From positions 205,641,934-205,705,933 of the forward strand of contig CP136063.1 in the NCBI GenBank assembly GCA_032622095.1: 64,000 nucleotides of DNA, given 5' to 3'. A program made the translations under genes and the position numbers. The DNA comes from Siphonodentalium dalli (taxonomy: Eukaryota > Mollusca > Scaphopoda > Gadilida > Siphonodentaliidae). Below are positions 27,701 to 42,700 of this stretch, piece by piece. The notes under the pieces were generated by a model that worked only from the letters and a program-made list of their open reading frames with translations, did no database searches and was not told where the DNA came from. Position 1 is the stretch's first letter, and the number at the start of each line of letters is the position of its first letter.

Positions 27701-30700
27701 CCCTAGGTATGATTTAATCATTAGCTGTCAATTTTCAGATTACTGGAAAACTATTGGTTTGTCCTTAAAGTGATGTGAAACACTCCGGTTTGGTGATAAA
27801 ATAGAAATGGAGAATAATCTTGTTCAAAGTAGTAATTTTTACACATAGTATATCCAAATTGACAACACACACTATCATTCTTATATATGAATTAAATGCA
27901 GTGACTTGATGGCGAAATCTATTTTGTTAGTTAATCACCGATAGATGCGCCCGGAATCGAGTAATAAATATTTACAATTAAGCATAGATCTGACGATGCT
28001 TTCTATGGAGTGGTATTGTTGATTTGCTTAAAATTTTCGCTGATGTTAGTAGAATGTTACATTCCGCCAGTTGTCATAGCGCCTGAATACTAACTTATCA
28101 GTTTCACGCACCCGAACAAGTACATAATATGTCTTTATATTGGCCATTAATATCGATAAACTTAATCGCAGTTAATTTGATGATAGCCGTCACTCTTCCA
28201 GAAAGCACTGTGTGAACTAGTTTCAGGGCATCAGCCCAACATGTGTTTGCAAAGATGCCAGCCTGGTTGATTTCCATTAACCCTTTCATGATGGGAGCTG
28301 CGCTGGTGCAACATTAAAGACCCTGTGCCAGTGCATTTTCTTATATATGCAAGTCTCCCATAGCGAACCTCACATACATAAGAGAATGCACCGGCTTACA
28401 ATGTGGAGGTAAATATTCTTAGACCAATGCATTCTCTTATATATGCGAGACACCTTATGAGCAACTCACATATATAAGAGAATTCATTTGCAAGGGTTTT
28501 CGCAAATTTCAGGAAGTTCCAGTCATGAAAGTGTTAACTGATCTGGAGATAACTGGAGATATGGTGGTTGCTAGCAAAGAAATATCTAATTTTATGGAAA
28601 TATATTGGGGAAGCTAGATGTTTTTGAGCAATATATACTGGGATTAAATCATTAAAGAATAAGTATTTTTTTGATTAATTTATGAAAACGTTTATGAAAT
28701 GTTTGAAGACAAATTTACCCAAACATTGCTATACATGACATAGAATTTGTCTTCAAACTTTTGGGTTATTTATAACTACATAAACTTGATCGAAACAAGA
28801 GTTATTTCTTGAAGTGATGTGAAACACTTGTTCGGGTGATCAAATAGATATGGAGAATAATCTTGCTCAAAGTAGTTATTTTTTATGAATGTTAATCCAA
28901 ATTGACAACACACACCGTCATTCTTATATATTAATCAAGTGCAATGACTCTAGATGTCGAAATCATTTGTGTTAGTTTATCGCCGATTGTTGCGTCCCGA
29001 ATTGAGGTGTAAATATTTACAATTGAGCATAGTTCAGACGATGTTTGCTATGGAGTGGTATGGTTGATTCATTTGAAATTTTCAGTGATCTTAGTAGAAT
29101 GATAAATTCTCCAGGTTGGCATAGCACCTGAGTACTAACTCGAACAAGTCCATAATATGTCTTTAAATGTGCTGAGTAATGTAAAATATAGATGTCAAGC
29201 ACACAAGAACTAATTTACTATACAACCTGCTATATTAGAGTGGATTTATTATTTCATTTTCTTATTGTTGAAACTGATGTGAGACTGTTACTTTATTAGT
29301 ATTCTTGGTAGATGTGTTAATATCTTCCAATGTCAGATACAGTTTTGAGTCATAAACAGTTTCCACAACACAAGCTTCGTGAATGATACTAAACTGGCAA
29401 CCACTACATGAACACCACCTTCAAAGCAGGAGGCTAGTAATATATACAGGGTCTGTGCTGGACTCCAAATTATTTGGTCATTTCTGAATTTGTTTAACCA
29501 TGTTTATGTGTGCCCATGCCATAGTATGGTACACATAGTGTTGACGTCCAGATTGACCATTCAATCGATCATCCGTCTGTCCGTATAAACTTTATGCATT
29601 GTGTGATAACTCCAAACATTTTCCATCCGATTGGAACCAAATTTTGTAAATGAATTTTTCAGCCCAAAAATACAGATCAAGTTCGAATATGGGTTTCATC
29701 CGAGTTTTTTTTTACGAAGTTGTGACCCTTTTTGTACTTAGTATTCATGCATGCTACGTTAATTCAAACACTTTTTATCTGATCAGAACCATATTTTGTA
29801 TGTGAGTTTGTCAACCCAAAATACAGATCAAGTTCGAATATGGGTTTGATCTGATATTTTAAAATGGGGTTACAGCCTTTTATAAAAAAAAAAAAAAAAA
29901 AATATTTTTTTTAGGTTGAACTCCTTACTTCATTGTAGGTTATAATTTAGAAATGACATTATCAAATTATGATAATTTTCTCAAGCATATACTAATAGTA
30001 TAGCACAATGACGATATGAATGTGATATTTTTCACAAAACACGTTTTGTGTCAGAGGAAATACAGGTCAACTGTTTAGTTTCTCGCAAAAAGCGCAGTGG
30101 ATTGTTTATAAGATGAGTCACGATATTGCGCCATTTCCTTATTTAGATTCGCGTGCTTTACATTGGTTGTAAAACTCCTAATTTGGTGCGCTTACAACTT
30201 ACAACTCACAATACGACTCATCATAATATTCCTTATTTAGATTCGCGCTCTTGACGTCGGTTGTAAAACTCCTAATTTGGTGCGCTTACAACTCACACTA
30301 CGATTCATCATAATATTCCTTATTTGGTATGTATTACCATATATAGGTTAGGAGAAAATACTAACTGGATTGAAACATATTCATCTCTCTGCGAGAACAA
30401 TTATATTATGTACAATTTTTCTGTCTGATCATTTCACAATCATGAAGTAGCATGGATTAGCTTCATTTTGAACTGACAGCTGGTAGAATGGGTCGATTAA
30501 AATAAAAATTGGTGTAATTTGAATGCAATTATTAATTGCGCCAATAATTTTATCTGCGCATTCCACAGCGCAACGGAACATTTTCATTGGACGATATGGT
30601 AGTTCACAGTGTTTGTCTATAAACAATCGTAACGTAACTTTTTTTGTGTTTGTTTACATAACCAAGGGTACATACATGACAATAATATGCAATCTATGCG

Positions 30701-33700
30701 ATATTTATGATTTGTATAACATCTGTCTATTATATAATATTTCTGTTTATGGCGGTTTTAGTGGATGTGACTATTTGAAAACCTATATCCACAGGGAAAG
30801 CTGCCCGTATCTTTAACCAAAAAAAAAATATTATTTCAAATTTTAAAAAATTAATCAACATTTGTTTTTTAACTTTAATAAAAAAAAAAAATTTAATTAA
30901 AAAACAAATTTTTTCAATGAAATTATTGAGACTCATTTAAATATTTTTTCGGGAATCACCATGCTGATAAATCTGACATGGTGTGAAGGGGCCTTGGATG
31001 GTAGTAGGTATTCAGATTGTTAAAATGTATCTGACCTGTCAAAAAGAACCAGAGCTGGTATCACACATTTCAGGTCACCCTCCCATCTTCTACCCCCTCT
31101 ATGACTCTGGTGTTATGTTACCCACCACTCAGTCTGGTGAAGTTAACTAACTAGAGCTCTACTGTAGGTCCTTGGATGCTTTGACTTACTTTGGATCAAA
31201 CAGGGCCCGAGATAGGAGATTTAACATTTTCCATTATTAAATAACTATTTTGTATTGATTTCTCACATGGCAATTTGCAACAATATAAATAGAACTATTT
31301 ACACTGTTGTAGTGGTGACATGCTCTGTAGTGTAGATGTTATATTAACCCTTCGCTGTTGATTAATAAACCCAATAATTTGTGTTATTATGTACATTTGT
31401 CTATACTCCTTTAGTACATAACAGTATACTCTATAATTCAACATCAAAACTCTAGATTATGATTCCGAACATAGCAATTAACTATTGCCAAGGGATGTGT
31501 TAAACATCTGCTGATCATGATCGGCCTCTCGTTTTAATGAAACTTTAAAAAAAACTTAACACCACTACGACATCCACCGGGATAGCCCGATTCACCACAC
31601 CAAATTTGGTTAAAATCGGTCCAGGGGTCTGGATGAACAATCACGAACAGACAGACAGACAGATCCTACTCTTTTATTTACATAAGATTAGCTAGGCTTT
31701 CATGCCCTCCAGGCAGATATTGGCCCTATTTTCTAAGTATGTTCTGAAATCTGATTTCCAAGACAATCCCCCCCCCAATTGTTTTAGGAGATATCTGATC
31801 AAGAAGCCTTTAATGTGTATGTGTAACATGTCAGAAACCCCAAAGTGATTTACTAGTTTGACAGTTTTTGCATTATACGCTGTTTTTACTCGGCAAATTA
31901 CATGTTTACATTTTCACCCACCAGTTATTTTCTCGGATTTACTTTTTAGCTGATTTGATAATCAATGATGATCATAGGGATTGAGTTGCTATTTCTTCGA
32001 CTTATTTCCCCAGAGGTCATATCTTTAAGGAACTGTCCATTGTGATTACTATTTGAACAATATCTTTTGTGTACTGTGAAAATAATTAGTATCTCCTACA
32101 AGCCTGAGTTTAAGGTCCCTGTCATTTGCAGAATGAGGTCCCCAGAGGGTGAATTTAGTGATGCCCCTAAGGCTAATTATGTGATAAAAATGTCTCCACT
32201 ATTATGGTGTACATGTATACTCTACCTAAATTAGTAGTTTGTTCAATTAACACTTTATATAATAAATACTCATTGAAGTCGGTAGTTCTCTGGGAAATGT
32301 TCAGATAATAAGTTCAACGAATATAGGTTATTTTGTTGAACTTATTATCTAAACATTTCCCATCAATTAATCTGAATTCTTCTGCACTTGTATTTTATTT
32401 TCGTCTGGCTGTCTTCTGCTCATATTTACTTAACGCCCTTCCAAATGAATAATAGTCCATTCCAATGTACACCAGGGCTCAAAATACATTTCATTTTGCA
32501 AGAATCAAATGCCGAATCAAGTTAGTCATAAAGCACTGAAAATGGAAAAGTTTCGCGAGAATCATTACAAGAATCGATTTGGTGATTCTCGTCGAATGTT
32601 AAGGCCTGTATACTTTTATAACTGAGTGGGAATGTATTTAGTATAGAAGCGGTTAAATGAAGCGATGTCAACCTGAATTTCAGTATACTGTAAGCTAAAG
32701 ACTTTGCGTGTGCAATAAACATTAAAATTAATGTCTGATCTTCCATACAAATGAAGAACGGACCATTTTATTGTATACTTTATGTAAGCAGTTCTCATGC
32801 ACTAAATGTGCCCCCAATGACCACAGTGCCATATCCCCCAATAACACACACCCACTACGTATTCATTTCTTATTTATACATACTAAGTGTTGTCATCACT
32901 AAATTCAGCATTCTGATTGGTCGGCGCCCACGTGGCTAGTTGCAGTTATTTCTCGGTGAATGCGCAACAGCTAATAACTGCAAGCTCATAACAACATCGA
33001 TACGTCATTTGGGTTTGGAAAGACGAACGCGTAATGTTTTGGGCGCATTTGGATTCGCGCAGGATTTGCCAAGGGTGCTATGGGATATTTTGGGCTGGTT
33101 TTGTCACGATACACTTTTCGATTTAAATACATTTACAAAAGTGGCTTTTTCGCTAAATGTATATAAATATAAGGATTAACTGTCATGTGGACTGTTTTTA
33201 TGGAGATGTAACCGTGAGGTAAGTGGTCATAACTTGTATGTAAAACCCTTCTGGTTTTACACAAGTTATGACCACTTACCTCACGGTTACATCTCCATAA
33301 AAAACAGTTCACATGACAGTTAATCCTTATATTTATATAGCATTTTGGATGATTTATTCCCATAAAAAGCTTAAGTGTATTCTTATCTATTTTCACAAAA
33401 TCTTCCCAGAATTTGAGACTATAGCCCATGCAGCACATTAAGTCAGCCCAATATAAGATTTCCAAGCACTTAGCAATGATAATGTGATCGATATAAATAA
33501 CTGGCTTCAGATGCCATTAGGCTGTACTTTGAAAAGCATGCCCAATTATTCTGCTGACCACTTTTAGTGATTAGGTCAGATCAGGTAGGTCATCTATTTT
33601 GACATTGTTTTCGTGTTACAGTCTCTGTGTTATTGGGGTATGAAACGGGTGACCCAATTTGCAGTTGACCAATCACTGAACAGGATTTAGTGTAACACAG

Positions 33701-36700
33701 ATGGGCTATGTAACTATAACTGAATGGGTGAATCCATTCGGTGAATAAAGGGTTAAAATTACAATACTTTATCTTCTGAAATGACCTTCAACAAATCATG
33801 TTGGTTACGACATACCGTAACAATTCATAATTGGAAGGATGTCATGTCGACGATTATTTGTGTGAATATTGATTGAATCATCTCTCTTTATTGGTCGTTC
33901 GGAAATAATGTTAGGACGGAACAGTAAGTTAATACTTACTTAACAATTTGGTGGTGGTATTTAATGTGGAGGGAAGTTTACTCAATCTGATTGCTTTGGT
34001 AGAATTTCTTATCAGACCCAGTTAAACTTAAAGGGCAAGCCTGGATATAGTGTGTCTTACATTTGCAGAATGAAGTCCCCATGGCCAGAGGGTGAAATTT
34101 AGTGATGGTATTCCGCACAGTGGGCTAGCATCACCGAATTCACCTTCTGGGGCAGGGTTGGCCAATTTAAATCAAGCGATTTCCAGTGATTTTTTTCCAA
34201 AATAATTATTGATTTAAATACAAAATATTTAAATGATGGCAAAAAGTCAAGAACTGCAATATCTAACAAGGTTTTTATAAACTATAACATGAGTAATAAT
34301 ATACAAAATTGGATAATAATTATGAAATTGTACAGCAATTGTCAACCCTATAGAAACTACAGGCATGGTACCGCTATTATTGCTCCAACAATGGCCTTGT
34401 CAGCTTAACATTGTTAGTATTATTTGTAACTGCACTCAGATTCAGCACTCCTCATTTCACTGTTGATTTTCTTTCCTTTTCTGCTTGCCGTACATGTAAA
34501 TGCTAACCGATTAACTCTACCATTACTCTGCCATCTAAACTACTCTAGCTGTCTAATGTCTATACTCAATATATGGTGTGATTATGTCCTCAATTAAGTC
34601 ACTGAAGAGCATACGCGATTGATAAAATATTTAGTTTTCAGCTAAAATTTACTAAATTTATTAGATGTTTAAGCACTTTTATACCATAATTGGCTATGCT
34701 ACTGTGTGTATAACACCTGTTTTGTAAATTTCATCTTTACACCCTACTGTGGGTATAACGATTCCTACTATTGGTATAAATTTCTACTGTTGTGTAAATG
34801 TTTCAACGGCACTTTATGTGTTAAAAGTTTATACCCATAGTAGAACGACCCGTCATTTGACCTCTGGTGACCTCGCTGTCGAAATTTAGCCCAATTTTTC
34901 GTCACGCCCGCTTCGCGAAGTAAATACACAATTTTTCCGACTCAAAACACACTGAAATGCGATAAGTGGTCTAAACACAGAGATATATACTATCCAATTC
35001 CATTTACTGGGTTTACTTGTCAAAAAATGACACATTAAAGTTAGTTTAAAGATGTTTTATGCTAGGTGCATGCACCGACAAAGTACACGTTTTATACAGG
35101 TCGGCGATAGCTGTTGAAAATGTAAACAAAACAAACGCACGCGTTCGTCTGCCTTTCCGTGTTTAAAGTGAACGACGGCTTACATTTTGACAACAACGTG
35201 TAGATTGTTAATGGTATCTGCAATGTGGGAAATCTGAATGTGTGTTCACATCAGCTGACTGATGCCCAAGAAAGTGGCGGATCACCGAATTTCCTAGAAA
35301 TATGTATTACTACGTGTGACCCACATTCATGATAGCTTAACATATTTGGGTCACTCGGTGCACATACATGTTAACAGTCACCAACATAGTAGCAATACAT
35401 TTACGAAGCGACCGAAGAATATTATTATGGTATAAACAAAATACACCCATAGTAGCCGAGAATACAAAAGTTTCACCAGAAAAGAGAGTGAGTGGTTCGG
35501 GGGGCTAGCCCGGGATTGTCGGAAGGACCGAATGGTCCTCCCCTTAATCCCTCATGTTTACGCCTTTATTTAGAATTTAAAAAAAATAAAAAAAATAAAT
35601 AAATAAATTTCACCAAAGGCTCGTGGTTAAAACCACAATACCACTCGTGGTGAAATTTTTTTATTCTCGGCTACTATGGGTGTATTCTATATGTCTACCT
35701 ATTCAGATCACAACATTGGAATTCATATGGACCTTAGTGTATGCATATAAAAGTACATGGTCGCTATATATGTACTGCTATGATATTTGTGTTTGATAGG
35801 TACCGTAAAACAATAAACAATAAATAATTATATAATAATAGAATTCTGATTAATCCAGCTTTGGGAGACTCGCGTATATAAGAGAATGCATTTGCACAGG
35901 GTTTTCACAAAATTTCAGGAAGTTCCAATCATGGAAGGGTTAAGGTATATTTACACAGGCCTAATAAGATTTGTTTACAGTAATCAGAAATAATTCATTG
36001 CTTACTATAAATAGGGAGGTCTCCTGACAATAAGTATTGAATTTTCATAGTGAACGTGGTAGCGATGCAAGTTTTGACCACCTGCAAAGTTGGCTATTTG
36101 ATTTTGTTAATTTGTGACAATTTACTGTCAAACTGTAAGCGATTCACAGTTTTTCGTTTTAATGTTGAAGAAATTATGTAAAAGCCAGAATCTCGATTGC
36201 CCCTTACAGATGGCAATGCGAGAGATGTGTGCATCATATAAGCCTAATACAGGCTTTTGGTCGAGGATATTTTCCTAAACATAATTTCAAGGGAACTACT
36301 CGATTTGAGTTGGTGTAGGACAACATGACCGAATTGTTTTCCTATGATCTAAGTAGACTGAGCAATATGACGAAGGGATAACAGAGATATAATTTTGTTT
36401 AGCTTTTAAGCAGCAAGATCACCAATATATTCTTTATCGAAGATTTTTCTTGTTAATGAATACACAATGATAACCATCTTTAAGAAGGTTATTGACAGAA
36501 AAGCTGCAAATAGAAACCAACATTTGACTGCTACACAGTAAATGCAACAAAAAGAAACCCCACATAAATCAATCACAAAGTGATAAATTTATATTTATCC
36601 CTTTGGTGGGTAGAATGACATGTCGCCACACGGTTAGCTGGTGGAACGAAATTTATTTCGTTTATGGTAGATTTAGGGTAATAATATGTTACCATGTAAA

Positions 36701-39700
36701 TAACTTCAAAAAATCATCTCATCAATGGAAACTTTTCATGGATATAATGTGGATGGGTATTATTTTATTATTTACTTTTATTCATGCTTTTAATAATGTT
36801 GTTGGTATGATTTATTTATTACAGGCGATTGTTAATATATTTATCAGTTTATTTGCAAAAATATATTCACCCACGGATATGACATAAAATATGACGTACT
36901 CACCCGCCAGAGGGTTAAAATACTGCTTATAGCTTCCTACTGTTTTGACCACTCAATTTCAGAATGACCTACCCAATCATTATTGTACGCAAGTCATTTT
37001 GACCTGCGGAAAATTATAATCAGACTTGGTGTCGCAAATAATGTGTTTTCTGAAATTTCTGCATTGTCACATCAAAACATGAAGTATATTATCGGTGAAT
37101 GACATATTACTTCCGGCCTCATGTTTTGTTTGTACTATTAATAAATATGTTGTTGTGACAATTTAAGGGGCAGCATGATACTCAATCTGTTGAATCAGAA
37201 GTGAATTTGAATAGCCTTGTTCGATCCATTTCAGTCGACTCTGAAACTCTTCATAAATGTAAGTAACGGAAACTGCAGGTTATACCCACCACACCAAGTC
37301 TTCAGATAATGTGTCTGTCATTTGCAGAATGATCTCGCGGTCCCCAGAGGGTGAATTTAGTCACGCTATCCCACACGGTGGTTTAGCATCACCAAATTGA
37401 CCCTCTGGGAACCTCATTCTGCTTAGGCCTCAACTGCTATGGGAGACCTAGGATCAGATTGAAGTTCCCATGTTGAAGTTGGTGATGTTCACCCATTAGT
37501 CACCTCGATTATGCATTTTATCTTCTGCAAATTAGGGGATATAGGAACTTTCCAGAAGGGAAAAAGTAACTAAAACAATGTTAATTTGAGACTATAGATA
37601 CTTCCCAGAAGGCCTAAGCAGAATGAGGTCCCCAGAGGGTGAATTTGGTGATCCTAGCCCACTGTGTGTGATAGCGACACTAAATACACCTTCTGGGCAC
37701 CTCATTTTGCAAATGACAGACACACTATTTGCCAGCTGGGTTATACGCACCGCACGCCACGCCCATTTACTGCATGTTCCTATCCTTGACGCTCATCGCG
37801 ACACCTGAAATGCTTGCAATGTGAATGCTCAATGCCATATTTACAAAACCATGTTACATATGCATTCCGTTGACCTCAAGCAACATAAATGACATTCACC
37901 TCAGCAATGAAACCAGAACTATAAAATAAAAGCATGACTCACAAATGACAAAACAAGCCCAGTACATGTATGTGCCTGAATAAAGCTTGAAGGTCTGTTT
38001 TTATTAATTCAAGGATTCTAGCAAGTGTAGCATGTAATAAACACAGAACTACATGTACATGTGTGTTATTAGGTTTGTCGATATGGCACTTGTGCCATCT
38101 CGAAGTGCCATCGCGGAAGGTTAGAAATTGAGGCTGCACATCTTATTCTAACCTTCCGTGCTGTGCCAATGCATTCTCTTATATATGCGAGTCTCCCATA
38201 GGGAGCCTCGCATATATAAGAGAATACATTGGCTTAACCATATTGACCTTGTAAGCCAATGCATACTCTTACTAGTATGTATGCAAGGCTCCCCTATGGG
38301 AGACTCGCATAGATAAGAGAATGCACTAGCACAAGACCTTTAATGCTGGACCAGCACAGCTGGTGTCATGAAAAGGTTAACATTCTCATATTATTCTTTG
38401 TATTTATATTTAGACTATGAAGAACCCTGGTGAGAGGTTGTGAATCAGAATGAGGTCCCCAGAGGGTGAATTTAGTGATGCTAGCCCATTATGCGGGATA
38501 ACATCACTAAATCTGCAAATGGTTATTCATCTGATCCTAGGACTCCCATAGCAATTGAGGCCTAAGCAGAATGAGGTTGCCAGAAGGTGAATTTGGTGAT
38601 GCTGGCCCGGAAAACCAATACTCCGAATATTATATTACGAAGACCCAATAACGCGAAAGTCCCATCATACGAAGACCCAATTAATACTCTGAAGCTCCTA
38701 GCATCATTAAATTCATATTCCGGAGTCTTCAGAGTTCTGCAGTTGTTAGACACACTATTTGCAGAATTGCCATTTTTTGCACTGAGAGGCCATGAATCGG
38801 TTGGGAATCGGTTGATGATTATTCACTGTATGTATGTAACCTTTTTACAGGATAATGAGTGCTTATCGCTTCTTTGATCTCCCAATGATGCCGGACCTGA
38901 TTTTATAGTTCACTGTTTAAAATGGTCGCCTGCTGCATTTGTAATAAATATTGCACAATATGCGTGTTTTGAAGCATGATGATTATCTTGCAATTATTTC
39001 CAAATTAAAGCTGACTGCAGTGAATTTAAAGGCGGTCGATGCACTCCTCTGCTGTGTATATGTGCGTCACAGAAATCAGGCTTTAGTTTTATTTACTCTA
39101 TGAAAGGTTTAAAATATCCAAATTAGCAACTTATATAGTAATGCCCTAAATAAATAACCCTTTCTATAATAAATACTAGTTGATGAGTATACATGTATAT
39201 ATATATAGAGAGAGAGGCTCTACAAAGAGTCCCCAGTTTATAGTAAAATTTACAAAACTCGTCCAGTAAATCAGGTCTGGTCTGAGCCTTTGGTGAGGGC
39301 CAGTCTTAATTTACTGGACGAGTTTTGTAAATTTCGCTATAACTTTGGGAACGAGTTGTAAAATTCTATTAATTACTTGATCCAAAACCTCCATAAAACA
39401 TACTTAAAACAATAGTTGGGACGTGAAACTAACAGCGGCTCGTATAAGTGTGCGATGACATTTCATGAAACAACATTTGCTTGCGTAAATAAATAGTCCA
39501 TACATAAATAATTAGACTCTTCGACATATATAATAGTGTAAATTTAATGAAATAAATCCATATCAGTCACAGACACCAATTCTTCTTCATTCCTTGTCGA
39601 ATCATAATACATAGATCTGTGTACAGCCAGCTGGCACTATTTCCTGTTATGCAATGACCTTGCATATCATTATTTTAGATTGGGTTTAATGAATGGAATA

Positions 39701-42700
39701 ATGATCGGTTATCCCTTAGGAAATGTACATATAATAAGTTCATAGGTCGTTTGTTGAACTTATATATTTGAACATTTCTCAGAATGAATAGGAAATCTTC
39801 TGCAATTTCTATTTCTGTCATATGCTCATAATTCCTGACCACCCCTCCAGATGAATAATAGACTATTCCAATTTATACTTTGATAATTGGGTAGGAGAAT
39901 CCATTTAATAAAGAAAGGGTTATACCGATTACCCTCCTCAGACTTGTCAAACATTTTTGAGTGATCAGTGATTTCTACAATCAGTTGTTTTGCTCAGTGA
40001 GAGCTTTCCGATGAATGACAACAAGCCATATTTCAGACTAAATCCTGAAAAGTTACCCATAATTCTGCTGTGGTTAAGGGTTTGATTATTTAGGGCATTA
40101 CTGTAGTCTATGAAATTTGGGATGTGTTGTGTATTCCTCACTGGTCCACACAATCCCCACCCCTACCATTTCTAGCAGTTTAGCCAGGAAAATCCCACAC
40201 TGCATGCAGACTTATAGAAATGGCAAGGGGCAGGATACTGGTATCAGATTGAAGGCGACCACTCGAACTTGAATACCATCCCGACATCCCCACTGTTTAT
40301 ATGTGGTGGTGACAGGTTGATATCCAGGTGCATGGGTAGACTGATACATACACATTGAAATATAGAAAGCCATAATGTATTCGAAAGAGGCAGTGTACCC
40401 CCAACAAATGTAAATGCCTACATGTGCCGATACTGGTAGTCATTTGGATTACATGATAAAGTCCTAAGACTTGTTTCCACTTTGGACCCTTTGACTACCA
40501 GCCACGTGAGGAGTAAAGGAGAAAATTCATGTATTTGATAAATTATATACATAAATTATAAACATAAATAAGTACATAGTCATATTGCAAATGGTTGTGT
40601 ATATGCCAATGACTGTGAGGGTTCTCATAACCAAGACTACACAGGCCCACCCAACCAGACATGCACACAACCAATTGCTTACCAGTAAAGGTAAAGAACG
40701 AAATGAACTTCAATAATAAACATGAATTATTGTCTATAGCTTCCTTAGTTCCTCAAAATAACATAGTTTGATGCAAAATTTACAGTGTTTCAGGCCAAAA
40801 GAAAGATGTAACACTTTATCAATGTTATTCCATAGTACAATCCCAGTATAGAAAAAGTTATTTTTCCGTATGTACATGTATCAACACTGGGTAACAGATA
40901 TTTTGTAGAAGTCTTATTATATCTTTTAGCTCTGGTGTGCTGGGTAATGTTATGATTCTGTCCCATCCTATTGGACCGCATATGTGTCAGGATTGTGTCC
41001 ATAATGTGGCATCCTATCAGAATATTAAGCGCTGTACCTGATTATTGGTGTCAGATGAGAGTTTGTGACAGGTCTCCCCCAGGACAGCTTGACTCTGTCT
41101 GTCTGATGTGGTGGACGAAGCAATGTTTATTTTCGTGACAGGTCTCCCCGAGGACAGCTCGACTCATCTATCGGAGGTGGTGGACCAGACAATTGTTTAC
41201 TTTCAGCAAAAAATTTTTTTTTTATGAATTATTCTTGTTTGTTTTATATGAGATTATATTGAATTAATAACCATTCAATTTGTATTTAATTCATTTGTAT
41301 GAGAATACAGTAATGCTCTAAATAATCGACTCCTTAACCACAGCAGAATTATGGGTAACTTTTCAGGATTTAGTCGGAAATATGGCTTGTTGCCATTCAT
41401 CGGAAAGCTCTCCCCGAGAGCTTCCGATGAATGGCAACAAGCCATATTTCCGACTAAATCCTGAAAAGTTACCCATAACTCTGCTGTGGTTAAGGAGTCG
41501 ATTACTTAGAGCATTACTGTACAAGGATATATATATAGCCTTTCTAGGGAGCCTCACATACATAAGAGAATGCATTGGCCTAACAATATTTATCTTGACC
41601 TTGTAAGCCAGTGTATTCTAGTATATACATGTATGTGAGGCTCCCTATGGGAGACTCACATATATGAGAGAGTTCACTGGCACAGGATCTTTAATGCTGC
41701 ACCAGCAGGATTAAACCATAACGGGTTAAACCTAGTAATTTTACACATTTCTCATGTTCAGTCGGTCAAAATAAAGTAGATAGATAAATGGTATATTTTG
41801 GCATACCTACACATCTACAGTAATGTCCTAAATAATCAACCCCTAACCCACAGCAGAATTATGGGAAATTTTTCAGGATTTTGTCGGAAATAATTCTGCT
41901 GTGGTTAAAGGGTCATATACTTCGGGCATTACTGTATCTTCATATGTAGCACACTCTAAGCCACTTTTTATCTTGCAGTCTGACGAGGTTTACTTGGAAG
42001 CACAGATTCAGAATATCACACCAGGCCCAATCCATTTGGAGCGTGTCAGTCTCGAACCATCTAATATGTATGAGGCCAAGGAACTCAACTCCCACAGTGA
42101 CAACAAGGCGTAAGTACCTTTGACACAACTTCTTATCGATAAAATGCCCATGTCTCATTTGAACCTCCAAATGAAATATATCTTACTCGTATTTAAATTT
42201 GGGTATCTATTTTTCATGCACCCATGAGTGCGCGAATATAAAACTGAGCAAAAAATAGGATGACTTAAAGATTTTAGCAAACAAAAGGTAACAAAATAAA
42301 GGGGTTTGGGTATTAATCATGTTTGTGTAGTAATATTCATAAAAGGTACGAAGGTACAATATATAATTAACAATTTCCTTCTGCGCATCCTGTACATTTA
42401 TATCCTCTTAGTCTTTAACCCTGCCATGACTGGAGCTTCCTGAAATTTTCCGAAAACCCTGTGCCAATGCAATCTGATATATATGTGAGTCTCCCATAGG
42501 GAGCCTCGCATATATATATAAGAGAATACATTGGCCTAACAATATTTACCTTGACCTTGTTAGCCAGTGAATTCTCTTATATATGATGGCGCGTGCTCTA
42601 TCGACAAACCCAGTAACACACTTGTGTCGTACTGTGTATATTGTATCCCTCCTTCTAAATTACATGGACCTGCAGTAATGTCCTAAATAATCGACTCCTT

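Noticed and set aside
36603-36887. 94-codon frame with hydrophobic stretch
   Set aside because: It lies inside a TTAA-bounded element, has no recognisable family and could be chance in A/T-rich DNA.
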